In this document: positions 1 to 8,797 of the stretch, piece after piece | How positions within the stretch are numbered: position 1 is the stretch's first letter | How the letters are laid out: each line of letters begins with the position of its first letter | Assembly: GCA_947501625.1 (NCBI GenBank) | Contig: CANMWN010000002.1 | Location: 186,001-250,000, forward strand | Direction: 5' to 3' | Source: an uncultured Flavobacteriaceae bacterium | Lineage (GTDB): Bacteria; Bacteroidota; Bacteroidia; Flavobacteriales; Flavobacteriaceae | DNA length: 64,000 nucleotides | Notes under the pieces: generated by a model | Told to the model about the DNA's origin: nothing | Seen by the model: the letters and a program-made list of their open reading frames with translations, nothing else | Database searches by the model: none | Translations under genes and position numbers: made by a program

Positions 1-956
1 ACTCCTAAAGAACGTTGTTGTTTGATTAAAAAATAATCTGCTGCATCTAACATTGCTTGTAATGGAATTAATCCAATTAATTCCGATCCTGTAACTCTAA
101 GTCCTCTTTTTGTTGCCGATTTAACAGTTTCGTCAAAGGCTTCATGCATTGAGGTTATGCTAATATTAGTGAGATTATATGAAATTTGAGCAATTCCATA
201 CTCTTCAATATACCATCCTATTCCTTTGACTGCTTTTAATTTTCCAGGAATTCTAACTGGCTCACCATTTTCATCTAGTACTTTCTTTCCTGTTATTGGA
301 TTTCCTTCTCTTTTAACTCTTCCACCTTCTCTAATATCAAAAGCGATAGCATTTGCCCTTCTAGTTGAAGTAGTATTCAAATTGATATTATATGCAATTA
401 AAAAATCTCTTGCTGAGATTGCTGTCGCTCCTGTTTTTTGTACAGAATTGTTGAATTCTGCTGGACCAAAATCTGGTTTCCAATTTGAATCTACTAATTT
501 TTCTTTCAAACCTTCATATTCTCCAGACCTACAGTTTGCAAGGTTTTTTCTTTTTTCTTCTTGTGCCGCATTTTCATAAAGATAAACCGGAATGTCTAAT
601 TCATTACCAACTCTTTCTCCTAATTTTTTTGCATATACTGCAGTTTCATCAAGTGAAATTCCAGAAATAGGAACTAGAGGACAAACATCTGTTGCGCCAA
701 ACCTAGGATGCTCACCAGAATGTTTACTCATGTCAATTAATTCAGCAGCCTTTTTAATAAGTCTAAATGCAGCCTCAATTACATTGTTTGGCTCACCAAC
801 AAAAGTAATAACAGTTCTATTGGTTGCTTTTCCAGGATCAACATCTAATAATTTAACGCCTTCAACTGTTTCAACAATTTTAGCAATTGTATTTATTTTT
901 GCTAAATCTTTTCCTTCGCTTATATTAGGAACACACTCTATTAATTGTTTTTTCAT
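1..956 (-). CDS. ftcD: Glutamate formimidoyltransferase (5' part; 3' end outside window)
   Basis: The enzyme transfers the formimino group of N-formimino-glutamate to tetrahydrofolate, in cytosolic histidine degradation. My own reverse-strand translation opens with MKKQLIECVPNISEG, the family's hallmark N-terminus, and continues with VDPGKATNRTVITFVG and a stretch around HPRFGATDVCPLVP. These motifs match the formiminotransferase N and C subdomains of FTCD. No stop codon occurs before base 1, so about 318 codons are present and only the extreme C-terminus is missing. The start is the ATG at 956, 22 bases from a TACATTTG -7 box. It is divergent from the polysaccharide cluster and unrelated to it. 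Confidence 0.92.
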   Translation of the reverse strand, partial: MKKQLIECVPNISEGKDLAKINTIAKIVETVEGVKLLDVDPGKATNRTVITFVGEPNNVIEAAFRLIKKAAELIDMSKHSGEHPRFGATDVCPLVPISGISLDETAVYAKKLGERVGNELDIPVYLYENAAQEEKRKNLANCRSGEYEGLKEKLVDSNWKPDFGPAEFNNSVQKTGATAISARDFLIAYNINLNTTSTRRANAIAFDIREGGRVKREGNPITGKKVLDENGEPVRIPGKLKAVKGIGWYIEEYGIAQISYNLTNISITSMHEAFDETVKSATKRGLRVTGSELIGLIPLQAMLDAADYFLIKQQRSLG

Positions 957-978
957 TCTTACATTTATTTTTACAAAT

Positions 979-986
979 CAAATGTA
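979..986 (-). promoter_or_regulatory. -7 promoter box for the formimidoyltransferase gene
   Basis: Read on the minus strand this is TACATTTG, an exact match to the Bacteroidota -7 consensus TAnnTTTG, 22 bases before the ATG at 956. A weak -33 candidate (TTGT, 1008-1005) lies 18 bases upstream. Assignment is by consensus and position only. Confidence 0.5.
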
Positions 987-1085
987 TAAAGTTTAAGTAT
1001 TCCGACAATAATTTTTTATCAATAAATTGTTTAAAACTTCGTTAAATTATTAGTTGAATAAAAGAGTATTTTCTTTATTTAATTT

Positions 1086-1093
1086 TAAATTTG
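1086..1093 (+). promoter_or_regulatory. -7 promoter box at the head of the polysaccharide cluster
   Basis: TAAATTTG matches the Bacteroidota consensus TAnnTTTG exactly and ends 16 bases before the ATG at 1110. No clear TTTG -33 element is visible. Because the following 34 genes are nearly contiguous on one strand, this could be the main promoter of the cluster; there may be a second one at 20759-20789. Confidence 0.5.
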
Positions 1094-1109
1094 CTTTAAC
1101 CGAAAAGAA

Positions 1110-2384
1110 ATGAAAGAAACTAAGATTGCAATTATTGGTTTAGGCTATGTTGGATTACCACTTGCTGTAGAATTTGCAAAAAAATATAAAGTTATTGGTT
1201 TTGATATTGATAATTTTAGAATTGACGATTTAAATAAAGGTAAAGACTACACTCTAGAAGTTGATGAAAATTCATTAAATGATGTGTTGTTTAATAAAAC
1301 CCTTTATCTAACTAGTAATATAGAAGATTTAGGAGACGCTAATTTTTATATAATTACAGTTCCTACACCAATTGATGAACAAAAAAAGCCAGACTTAAAA
1401 CCTCTTTTTAGCGCTAGTGAAACTGTTGGAAACGTTTTAAAGAAAGGAGATGTTGTTGTTTATGAGTCAACGGTTTATCCAGGAGCTACTGAAGAAGAAT
1501 GTGTTCCTATTTTAGAATCTGCATCAAATTTAGTTTTTAATACCGATTTTTATGTTGGGTATTCCCCTGAAAGAATAAATCCAGGCGATAAAGAAAAAAC
1601 CGTAACTAAGATATTGAAAGTAACTTCTGGATCAACTCCAGAAATTGCCAATAAAATTGATGAAGTGTATGCTTCAATAATTGATGCTGGAACTCATAAA
1701 GCACCTTCAATAAAAGTTGCTGAAGCTGCGAAAGTGATTGAAAATGCCCAAAGAGATATTAATATTGCATTTGTAAATGAATTATCTAAGATATTTAGAC
1801 TTATGGATATTGATACTAATGAAGTTTTAGAAGCAGCAGGCACTAAATGGAATTTCCTTCCATTTAAGCCTGGATTAGTAGGAGGGCACTGTATAGGTGT
1901 TGATCCATATTATTTGGCTCAAAAAGCAATAAGTCTTGGATACAATCCAGAAATAATTCTATCTGGTAGAAGGCTTAATGATAGTATGGGTAAATTTGTA
2001 GTTATTGAGACTATTAAGATGATGGTGAAGAAGGAAATAGCAGTAAATAATGCCAATGTATTGGTTTTAGGGATAGCATTTAAAGAAAATTGCCCAGATA
2101 TAAGAAATTCAAGAGCCATAGATATTGTGACTGAACTAGAATCATATGATGTCAATGTTGATGTTTACGATCCTTGGGCTACTGTTGCAGCAGTGAAGCA
2201 TGAGTACGATATTGATTTAATATCTTCATTAAATGATGTTAAGAATCGATACCAAGCAGTAATAATTGCTGTTGCTCATGATGAGTTTAAAGAAATAAAT
2301 TTAGAACAATATTTAGATAATCCGCATGTAATATTTGATGTGAAAGCGATGTTACCTAAAGAAAAATCACATATTCGATTATAA
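1110..2384 (+). CDS. UDP-sugar 6-dehydrogenase (TviB/WbpO-like)
   Basis: An NAD-dependent nucleotide-sugar dehydrogenase oxidises C6 of a UDP-sugar to a uronic acid in the cytosol. The N-terminal Rossmann motif GLGYVGLPLA is at residues 10-19. The catalytic cysteine is Cys261 in GGHCIGVDPYYL. This active-site form is typical of the UDP-HexNAc dehydrogenases (WecC, TviB, WbpO) rather than of UDP-glucose dehydrogenases, which have a GFGG-type motif. At 424 residues the length is normal. Its stop overlaps the start of the next gene, a CapI-like 4-epimerase, so the two probably act in sequence (uronic acid formation, then C4 inversion). The substrate (UDP-GlcNAc or UDP-Glc) cannot be settled from sequence alone. 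Confidence 0.9.
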   Translation: MKETKIAIIGLGYVGLPLAVEFAKKYKVIGFDIDNFRIDDLNKGKDYTLEVDENSLNDVLFNKTLYLTSNIEDLGDANFYIITVPTPIDEQKKPDLKPLFSASETVGNVLKKGDVVVYESTVYPGATEEECVPILESASNLVFNTDFYVGYSPERINPGDKEKTVTKILKVTSGSTPEIANKIDEVYASIIDAGTHKAPSIKVAEAAKVIENAQRDINIAFVNELSKIFRLMDIDTNEVLEAAGTKWNFLPFKPGLVGGHCIGVDPYYLAQKAISLGYNPEIILSGRRLNDSMGKFVVIETIKMMVKKEIAVNNANVLVLGIAFKENCPDIRNSRAIDIVTELESYDVNVDVYDPWATVAAVKHEYDIDLISSLNDVKNRYQAVIIAVAHDEFKEINLEQYLDNPHVIFDVKAMLPKEKSHIRL

Positions 2385-3436
2385 TGAAAAAAGTGTTAAT
2401 TACTGGAGCCGCAGGATTTATTGGGTTTCATTTGTCAAAAAAATTAGTAGCTGATAGTTACCAGGTTATAGGTATAGATAATATTAATGATTATTATGAT
2501 CCTAACTTGAAACTAGCCAGACTTAACGAACTTAATATTAATACTTCTGATATTAAAGATAATGAAGAATTAACTGGAGAAATCACTTTTATTAAATTAG
2601 ACTTAAAGGATCAAGAGGCTTTAAAAGGTTTGTTTGAAAAGTATAAGTTTGACTATGTGGTGAATCTTGCAGCGCAAGCAGGAGTTAGATATTCTTTGAT
2701 AAATCCGCATTCTTATGTAGATAATAATATTACTGGTTTCTTAAACCTTTTAGAATGTTGTAGAAAGCATCCTGTTGAGCATTTAGTTTTTGCTTCATCT
2801 AGCTCTGTTTATGGTATAAGTGAGCAAATACCTTTTCATGAAGATAATTCTACGGATCATCCATTAGCAATGTATGCGGCTAGCAAGAAAGCAAATGAAA
2901 TGATGGCACATTCTTACGCTCATTTATATGATATTCCAAGTACTGGATTACGTTTTTTTACAGTTTACGGGCCTTGGGGAAGACCAGATATGGCTTTGTA
3001 TATATTTACTAAAGCAATAATAGAAGGAAATGAATTCCAAATTTTCAATAATGGTGAAATGAGTAGAGATTTTACGTATGTTGATGATATTGTTGAAAGT
3101 ATTAAACGTTTAATTCCATTAAAACCTGAACGAGATAATCCAAAATTTGATATAAAAAACCCAAAGCCTTCCAAGAGTAAGGCCCCTTATCAGATATTTA
3201 ACATTGGTAATAATAGTCCTGTGGCCTTAATGGATTTTGTAAGAGCGTTAGAAAAGGCATTAGAAAAAAAAGGTAAAAGTGTATTTAAGCCTATGCAGCC
3301 AGGAGATGTAGTTTCAACTTATGCTAATGTTGAAAGTTTGTTTGATTATATTGATTTTAAGCCTCAAACTAATTTAGAAGACGGAATTAAAGAATTTGTG
3401 AAATTTTATTTAAAGTATCATCAAGTAAATGTCTAA
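2384..3436 (+). CDS. UDP-uronate 4-epimerase, CapI-like SDR
   Basis: An extended short-chain dehydrogenase of the NAD-dependent epimerase family. The nucleotide-binding GxxGxxG is at residues 8-14 and the catalytic pair YxxxK is Tyr164/Lys168 (MYAASKKAN). The N-terminal stretch GAAGFIGFHLSKK followed by GIDNINDYYD closely resembles CapI/LpsL-type UDP-glucuronate 4-epimerases. It probably converts the uronic acid made by the preceding dehydrogenase to its galacto form. It overlaps the exporter gene downstream by 8 bases, indicating translational coupling. The alternative is a UDP-GlcNAcA 4-epimerase, if the dehydrogenase uses the N-acetyl sugar. Confidence 0.88.
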   Translation: MKKVLITGAAGFIGFHLSKKLVADSYQVIGIDNINDYYDPNLKLARLNELNINTSDIKDNEELTGEITFIKLDLKDQEALKGLFEKYKFDYVVNLAAQAGVRYSLINPHSYVDNNITGFLNLLECCRKHPVEHLVFASSSSVYGISEQIPFHEDNSTDHPLAMYAASKKANEMMAHSYAHLYDIPSTGLRFFTVYGPWGRPDMALYIFTKAIIEGNEFQIFNNGEMSRDFTYVDDIVESIKRLIPLKPERDNPKFDIKNPKPSKSKAPYQIFNIGNNSPVALMDFVRALEKALEKKGKSVFKPMQPGDVVSTYANVESLFDYIDFKPQTNLEDGIKEFVKFYLKYHQVNV

Positions 3437-4298
3437 TAACTCTCACATTAAAGATGACTGGTTATTTGAGATAACTCCTAAAAACAAACTTTTAGATTTA
3501 AATCTAAAAGAAGTTTGGTCGTATAGAGATTTATTGTTTTTATTTGTTAAAAGGGATGTTGTAACTGCATACAAACAAACTATTTTAGGCCCTTTATGGT
3601 ATTTAATACAACCTTTGTTTACTTCAATAATCTTTACACTGATATTTAATAATGTTGCGAATATTTCTACAGGAACAGTGCCTCCTTTTCTATTCAATTT
3701 AGCAGGAATTACTATTTGGAATTATTTCAAGTCATGTTTTACTTCAACATCAGATACTTTTAATAAAAATGCTGGGATTTTTGGAAAAGTTTACTTTCCA
3801 AGAATAATTATGCCTATGTCAGTAGTAATTTCCAATTTGTTAAGGTTTGGAATTCAGTTGTTAATTTTTTCTGCTTTTTATATCTATTTTTATTCTTTAG
3901 GAGCTGAAATAAGTTTAACAAAGTATGTGTTCATGTTTCCTGTTATGGTTTTGTTAATGGGATTGCTAGGTTTGGGCTTAGGAATGATTATTTCATCTTT
4001 GGTAACTAAATATAGGGATATTAAGATTTTAGTTGGTTTTGGACTTCAATTGTTAATGTATCTTTCAGCTGTTATGTATCCAATCTCATTTTTTGTTGAA
4101 AAAATGCCAAAATATGCTTGGGTAGTTGAATATAACCCATTAACTTTTATTATAGAATCGGTTAGAGGTATGTTGTTGAATGTAAGTGATTTTGACTGGT
4201 CAAAGTTTGTATATGCTACATTTGTAACATTAGTTATTTTATTTTTTGGAATAATTATATTTAATAAATCTGAAAAAAACTTTATTGATACAGTTTAA
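3429..4298 (+). CDS. ABC-2 polysaccharide export permease (Wzm-like)
   Basis: This is the membrane half of an ABC exporter that moves lipid-linked polysaccharide across the inner membrane. Six hydrophobic segments can be seen in 289 residues, preceded by an amphipathic cytosolic N-terminus containing SYRDLLFLFVKRDVVTAYKQ, typical of TagG/KpsM/Wzm permeases. A GPLWYLIQP motif follows. The gene overlaps the ATPase gene by one base (TAATG), so the two form a transporter pair. Its position inside the cluster says the glycan can be exported by an ABC-dependent route. Confidence 0.92.
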   Translation: MSNNSHIKDDWLFEITPKNKLLDLNLKEVWSYRDLLFLFVKRDVVTAYKQTILGPLWYLIQPLFTSIIFTLIFNNVANISTGTVPPFLFNLAGITIWNYFKSCFTSTSDTFNKNAGIFGKVYFPRIIMPMSVVISNLLRFGIQLLIFSAFYIYFYSLGAEISLTKYVFMFPVMVLLMGLLGLGLGMIISSLVTKYRDIKILVGFGLQLLMYLSAVMYPISFFVEKMPKYAWVVEYNPLTFIIESVRGMLLNVSDFDWSKFVYATFVTLVILFFGIIIFNKSEKNFIDTV

Positions 4299-5560
4299 TG
4301 AATGATGTAATTTTAAAAATAGAAAACGTTTCAAAACAATATAAACTTGGTACTATAGGAACAGGTAATATTAGTGACGATTTAAAGCGTTGGTGGTATT
4401 CACTTAGAGGAAAAGAAGACCCTTTTTTAAAAGTAGGTGATGTAAACGATAGAACAAAAATTGGAGACTCAAAATATGTTTGGGCATTAAAGGATATAAA
4501 TTTCGAGTTGAAAAGGGGGGAAGTTATGGCAATTATTGGTAGTAATGGTGCTGGTAAATCAACTCTCTTAAAAATATTATCAAAAGTTACAGGTCCAACA
4601 ACAGGAAGTATTAAATCCAAAGGACGAATAGCTTCGTTATTGGAAGTTGGTACAGGTTTTCATCCTGAATTAACAGGACGCGAGAATATATTTTTAAATG
4701 GAGCTATTTTAGGGATGACTAAAAAAGAAATTGCTTCAAAATTAGATGAAATTATTGATTTTTCGGGCTGTGAAAAATATATTGATACACCAACAAAGCG
4801 GTATTCAAGTGGAATGACGGTTAGATTAGCATTTGCTGTTGCAGCATTTTTAGAACCTGATATTTTAATAATTGATGAAGTTTTGGCAGTAGGAGATAAA
4901 GAATTTCAAAAAAAGGCGATTGGTAAGATGCAAGATATTTCTTATGGCGATGGTAGAACAGTATTGTTTGTTAGCCATAATATGAACGCTGTAGAGAGTT
5001 TATGTGAGAATGGAATTGTATTGGAAAATGGAAATATAGTTTTTAGAGGAACTGCTAAAGAATCGGTAGATTTTTATTTGAAAAATAATAATATTGAAAC
5101 CGCCAAACATTTGAGTTTTGATGATTTAGGAAATGATTTTGTTAAAATTAATTCAATTTCAGTCAATAAATCGAAAGAACAAATTAATATAAGTGATGAT
5201 TTAAATATTGAAGTTGATTTTACCATATTAAAAGAAACCAATAAGAGAATTGATATTTCAACAGCTTTTTATAGCGAAAAAGAACAATTAATTTTTAATG
5301 TGGGAACTGGATTTTCAAATAAATCTCCTATTTCCAATGTAATTGACATTTCTCAAAAATTAAATTTAGTTATTGAAAGACCAAACCTAAATGTTGGTGT
5401 TTATAGCATTAAATTAAGAGTTGTTGAGAATAGATCTGGCCATGCAAAGTTTAAAGTGAATGATATTATTTCATTTGAAGTGAAAAATGATTTGAAGAGT
5501 GATGTATTTATTCAAACTAATGGTGTTATTCAACCTGTAATTCAAGTAAATGTTAAGTAA
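4298..5560 (+). CDS. ABC polysaccharide export ATPase (Wzt-like) with C-terminal glycan-binding-type extension
   Basis: This is the ATP-binding subunit of the exporter. Walker A GSNGAGKST is at residues 81-89, the signature YSSGM at about 169-173 and Walker B ILIIDE at 189-194. At 420 residues it is much longer than a simple TagH/KpsT ATPase. The extra part, from about residue 265, looks beta-rich and sits where Wzt proteins carry the domain that recognises the finished, end-capped O-polysaccharide. An insertion of about 40 residues precedes Walker A, as is common in this family. By analogy to Wzt, the extension may read a terminal sugar or modification and couple chain termination to export. 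Confidence 0.92.
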   Translation: MNDVILKIENVSKQYKLGTIGTGNISDDLKRWWYSLRGKEDPFLKVGDVNDRTKIGDSKYVWALKDINFELKRGEVMAIIGSNGAGKSTLLKILSKVTGPTTGSIKSKGRIASLLEVGTGFHPELTGRENIFLNGAILGMTKKEIASKLDEIIDFSGCEKYIDTPTKRYSSGMTVRLAFAVAAFLEPDILIIDEVLAVGDKEFQKKAIGKMQDISYGDGRTVLFVSHNMNAVESLCENGIVLENGNIVFRGTAKESVDFYLKNNNIETAKHLSFDDLGNDFVKINSISVNKSKEQINISDDLNIEVDFTILKETNKRIDISTAFYSEKEQLIFNVGTGFSNKSPISNVIDISQKLNLVIERPNLNVGVYSIKLRVVENRSGHAKFKVNDIISFEVKNDLKSDVFIQTNGVIQPVIQVNVK

Positions 5561-5563
5561 ACT

Positions 5564-6355
5564 ATGTTGATTACTAAAAAATTTGTCATTATTAATTTTC
5601 CAAAAACAGGAAGTACTTTTGTTAGGGAGACTTTGAAAAAAATACATTCTGATATTGATAATAATGATAGATTTTTTTCCTTTATTAAAAAGAAAAATAA
5701 CTTATTGAATTTGTGGTTACCAAATATAAGAGCTGATAAATTGAGATATGGTGTTGAAGATGAACATGGATTATGTTGTCAAATACCAAAAGAGCATAGT
5801 TATAAAAAGATTGTATCAGTAAAAAGAGATTTATTTGAAAGATATATTTCGGTTTTTGAGTATGGTGACTGGAAGGTTTCACCATGGTTGGATGAAAAAG
5901 TAATCTTAAATAAGTTTAAAAACTATCCTAATTTATCCTTTAAGGAATTTATACAATTAATGTTAGAATTTAACCCTTGGGAATTGCATCCTAAAGTAAA
6001 TCGAAAACTGCCGATTGGCGCAGCAAGTTCCCAATTTATTGCATTTTATTTTAAAAAACCTTTTGAAATACTTAGTAAGATTGATGAAAATTATTTGTCA
6101 AGTAGTTCCTTTAAATCTGATATGTTTGATGTTCATTTTTTAAATCAATCAAATTTAAATGATGATCTATATAATTTTTTGTTGAGTAATGGTTATAAGA
6201 AGAATGATTTAAAAGATGTAAAAACAGCCAAAAAAATTAACAATTCTACACCAGAAGATAAAAGTATAAGTGATTATTTTGATGAAAGTCTTAAAAATAG
6301 AGTAAAAGAGAAGGAAAAATTGCTTTTTAAAATATTTGATAAATATGAAGTATAA
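5564..6355 (+). CDS. PAPS-dependent sulfotransferase (carbohydrate type)
   Basis: A cytosolic enzyme likely to transfer sulfate from PAPS to a sugar of the growing glycan. The 5'-phosphosulfate loop is NFPKTGSTFVRETL (residues 11-24, Lys14 central). A 3'-phosphate-binding segment is plausible around SVKRDLFERYISVFEYG (about 85-101) with Arg88 and Ser96. The length of 263 residues fits the Sulfotransfer_2-like group. It lies 3 bases after the exporter ATPase and 6 before the aminotransferase, so it belongs to the same operon. With a second sulfotransferase at 9738 it suggests a sulfated product, which is uncommon for bacterial O-antigens or capsules. Confidence 0.78.
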   Translation: MLITKKFVIINFPKTGSTFVRETLKKIHSDIDNNDRFFSFIKKKNNLLNLWLPNIRADKLRYGVEDEHGLCCQIPKEHSYKKIVSVKRDLFERYISVFEYGDWKVSPWLDEKVILNKFKNYPNLSFKEFIQLMLEFNPWELHPKVNRKLPIGAASSQFIAFYFKKPFEILSKIDENYLSSSSFKSDMFDVHFLNQSNLNDDLYNFLLSNGYKKNDLKDVKTAKKINNSTPEDKSISDYFDESLKNRVKEKEKLLFKIFDKYEV

Positions 6356-6361
6356 TTTACT

Positions 6362-7435
6362 ATGATTAACGTTGTTAAAACTTTTTTACCGCCTCAAAAT
6401 GAATATCACGATATTTTAAAAAAAGCATGGGAGACTAATTGGTTAACAAATAGAGGGGTTTTAGTTAAAGAACTAGAAAAAAAATTAAAATCGTATCTAA
6501 AGATTGATAATGTTCTTATTACAACAAATGGAACCTTACCATTACAAATAGCTATTAAGGCATTGAAATTAAATGGAGAAATAATTACAACACCTTTTAG
6601 TTATGTAGCTACTGCTTCTAGTATTGTATGGGAAAATTGCAAACCAGTTTTTGTTGATATTCATCCAGAATATCTAACAATTGACGAAACTAAAATTGAA
6701 GGTGCTATAAATAAAAATACCTCAGCAATATTAGTTACTCATGTTTTTGGTAATCCATGTAATGCTATTAAAATAGATCAAATTGCTAAGAAATATAATT
6801 TGAAAGTGATTTATGATGCTGCGCATTGTTTTGGAGTAAAATATTTAAACCAAAGTATTTTTAAATTTGGTGATATAAGTACATGTAGTTTTCACGCAAC
6901 TAAATTGTTTCATACAGGTGAAGGTGGTGCAATAATTAGTAATAATAATCTGCTAGATGATGAGATCTTTAAAATGCATAATTTTGGTCATAAAGGAAAA
7001 GAAAATTTTTCTGGCATTGGAATAAATGCCAAAATTAGCGAGTTACAAGCAGCAATGGGATTAGCAGTATTACCCTACATGAGTAAAATACTTAATGGAA
7101 GGAAAAAAGTTGTTGAACTTTATAATTCATACTTTAATGATTTAGATATACAGTTATTAAAAATAAGAGAGAATACCGAATGGAATTATTCTTATTATCC
7201 TGTGATTTTTCAAAATGAGGAGGTGTTAAAAAGAGTAGTGATTAAATTAAATAACAGTGATATATATCCACGCCGATATTTTTACCCAAGTTTAAATAGA
7301 TTAGATTATGTTGATTTTTATAGTTGTCCAGTTTCAGAATCTATTTCAAGTAGAATATTGTGTTTACCATTGCATTATGATTTGCCAAAGAATATAGTAA
7401 CTAAAATATCAAATATTGTTATATCACAATTATGA
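6362..7435 (+). CDS. DegT/DnrJ/EryC1/StrS sugar aminotransferase
   Basis: A PLP-dependent aminotransferase that converts a keto nucleotide sugar to an amino sugar. The PLP-binding lysine is Lys181 in SFHATKLFHTGEGGA and the pyridine-nitrogen aspartate is Asp152 in YDAAHCFG; 357 residues is normal for the family. It overlaps the WbqC gene by 4 bases (ATGA) and an acetyltransferase follows, so the three probably make and acylate one amino sugar. No 4,6-dehydratase or other keto-sugar producer is present in the cluster, so the substrate must come from elsewhere in the genome. Confidence 0.9.
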   Translation: MINVVKTFLPPQNEYHDILKKAWETNWLTNRGVLVKELEKKLKSYLKIDNVLITTNGTLPLQIAIKALKLNGEIITTPFSYVATASSIVWENCKPVFVDIHPEYLTIDETKIEGAINKNTSAILVTHVFGNPCNAIKIDQIAKKYNLKVIYDAAHCFGVKYLNQSIFKFGDISTCSFHATKLFHTGEGGAIISNNNLLDDEIFKMHNFGHKGKENFSGIGINAKISELQAAMGLAVLPYMSKILNGRKKVVELYNSYFNDLDIQLLKIRENTEWNYSYYPVIFQNEEVLKRVVIKLNNSDIYPRRYFYPSLNRLDYVDFYSCPVSESISSRILCLPLHYDLPKNIVTKISNIVISQL

Positions 7436-8133
7436 AAATAGCTATAATGCAACCATATGTGTTTCCTTACTTGGGTTACTTTCAACTTATTAATGCTGTT
7501 GATACCTTCGTGTTTTATGATGATGTAAATTTTATAAAAAGAGGATGGATAAATAGGAATAAAATATTGTGTAATAATAAAGATTTATTATTTACCATAC
7601 CATTAGCAAAAGCTTCTCAAAATAAAATAATTAAAGATGTTGAGATTTTAATAGACGAATATTGGATTAGCAATTTTCTTAAAACTTTAGATCAAAATTA
7701 TAAGAAAGCACCGTATTTTAAAGAAACTTTTCAGTTAGTTTCATCAGTATTTAAATTAGAATATAATAGTATTTCAGAACTAGCGATTGCTAGTATTATA
7801 TTGATTTCTAGATATTTAGAAATCAATATAAATTTTGAAGTTAGTTCCAGGAAATACTTTAGTACTCAAGGGCAAGAAAAGTCTGAAAGATTGATTAATA
7901 TTGCTAAAGAAAGTGGATGTGAAAATTATATTAATCCAATTGGAGGATTAGAATTATATAATAAAACTGCGTTTAAAAAAAAGGGAATTAATTTACATTT
8001 TATTAAAAATGAATTAAAACCTTATAAGCAATTTAATAATGAATTCGTTAATGGTTTATCAATCATTGATGTTTTGATGTTTAATTCTAAGATTGAAATA
8101 AAAGAACTAATAAATAATTATAAACTTATTTAA
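7432..8133 (+). CDS. WbqC family protein
   Basis: The N-terminal stretch MKIAIMQPYVFPYLGYFQLI, followed by FVFYDDVNFIKRGWINRNKI, is diagnostic of the WbqC family. These proteins are found almost only in O-antigen or capsule loci beside DegT aminotransferases, and their biochemical role is not well established; acyl transfer or amide bond formation on amino sugars has been proposed. At 233 residues it is full length. Overlap with the aminotransferase and a 2-base gap to the acetyltransferase indicate a three-gene module. Confidence 0.85.
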   Translation: MKIAIMQPYVFPYLGYFQLINAVDTFVFYDDVNFIKRGWINRNKILCNNKDLLFTIPLAKASQNKIIKDVEILIDEYWISNFLKTLDQNYKKAPYFKETFQLVSSVFKLEYNSISELAIASIILISRYLEININFEVSSRKYFSTQGQEKSERLINIAKESGCENYINPIGGLELYNKTAFKKKGINLHFIKNELKPYKQFNNEFVNGLSIIDVLMFNSKIEIKELINNYKLI

Positions 8134-8135
8134 TT

Positions 8136-8795
8136 ATGGCTAAAGTGATAATTTTTGGAGTTTTGGATACAGCAGAATTGGCGCATTATTATTTAACCAA
8201 TGATTCTGAACATAATGTTGTCGCATTTACTGTTTCAAAAGAATATTTGACCGAAAATATATACAAAGGTTTGCCAGTTATTGCTTTTGAGGAATTAGAA
8301 AAGTATTTTCCTCCTTCTGAATATAAATTATTTGTCCCAATGACTGGTAGAAAAATGAATACACTAAGAGAGAAAATATATAATGAAGGAAAATTAAAAG
8401 GCTATAACTATATATCCTATGTAAGTTCTAAGGCTACTTTATTTAATAATGAAATTGGAGAAAATTGTTTTATATTAGAAGACAATACTATTCAGCCATT
8501 TACTAAGATTGGTAATAATGTGATTTTGTGGAGTGGTAATCATATAGGTCATCATGGAGTTATTAAAGATCATGTCTTTTTTACTTCGCATGTTGTTATG
8601 TCAGGTCATTGCGTTATAGAATCAAATTGTTTTTTTGGGGTCAATGCTACTATTCGAGATTATTCTAAAATAGCAAAAGGGACGTTACTTGCTATGGGTG
8701 CTAGTTTGACCAAACAAGAAACAGAAGAATGGGGAGTTTATGTTGGTAATCCAGCAAAAAAATTGGATAGTAAAATAAGTTATAATTTGTACTAA
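8136..8795 (+). CDS. NeuD/PglD-like sugar O/N-acetyltransferase
   Basis: A two-domain acyltransferase. The N-terminus (about 1-85) resembles the Rossmann-like PglD_N domain (MAKVIIFGVLDTAELAHYYL), and from about residue 100 to 205 runs a left-handed beta-helix of hexapeptide repeats. A His pair in the GNHIGHHGVI segment lies where the catalytic base is expected. Family members acetylate sugar amino groups (PglD) or sialic acid hydroxyls (NeuD) with acetyl-CoA. Its place after the aminotransferase favours N-acetylation of the new amino group, but a NeuD-like role on the sialic acid made by 20837-23661 is also possible. Confidence 0.83.
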   Translation: MAKVIIFGVLDTAELAHYYLTNDSEHNVVAFTVSKEYLTENIYKGLPVIAFEELEKYFPPSEYKLFVPMTGRKMNTLREKIYNEGKLKGYNYISYVSSKATLFNNEIGENCFILEDNTIQPFTKIGNNVILWSGNHIGHHGVIKDHVFFTSHVVMSGHCVIESNCFFGVNATIRDYSKIAKGTLLAMGASLTKQETEEWGVYVGNPAKKLDSKISYNLY

Positions 8796-8797
8796 TT

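Noticed and set aside
226-996. Plus-strand open frames over the start of the window
   Set aside because: They lie opposite the well-supported formimidoyltransferase gene and have Ser/Phe/Leu-rich sequences typical of shadow frames.
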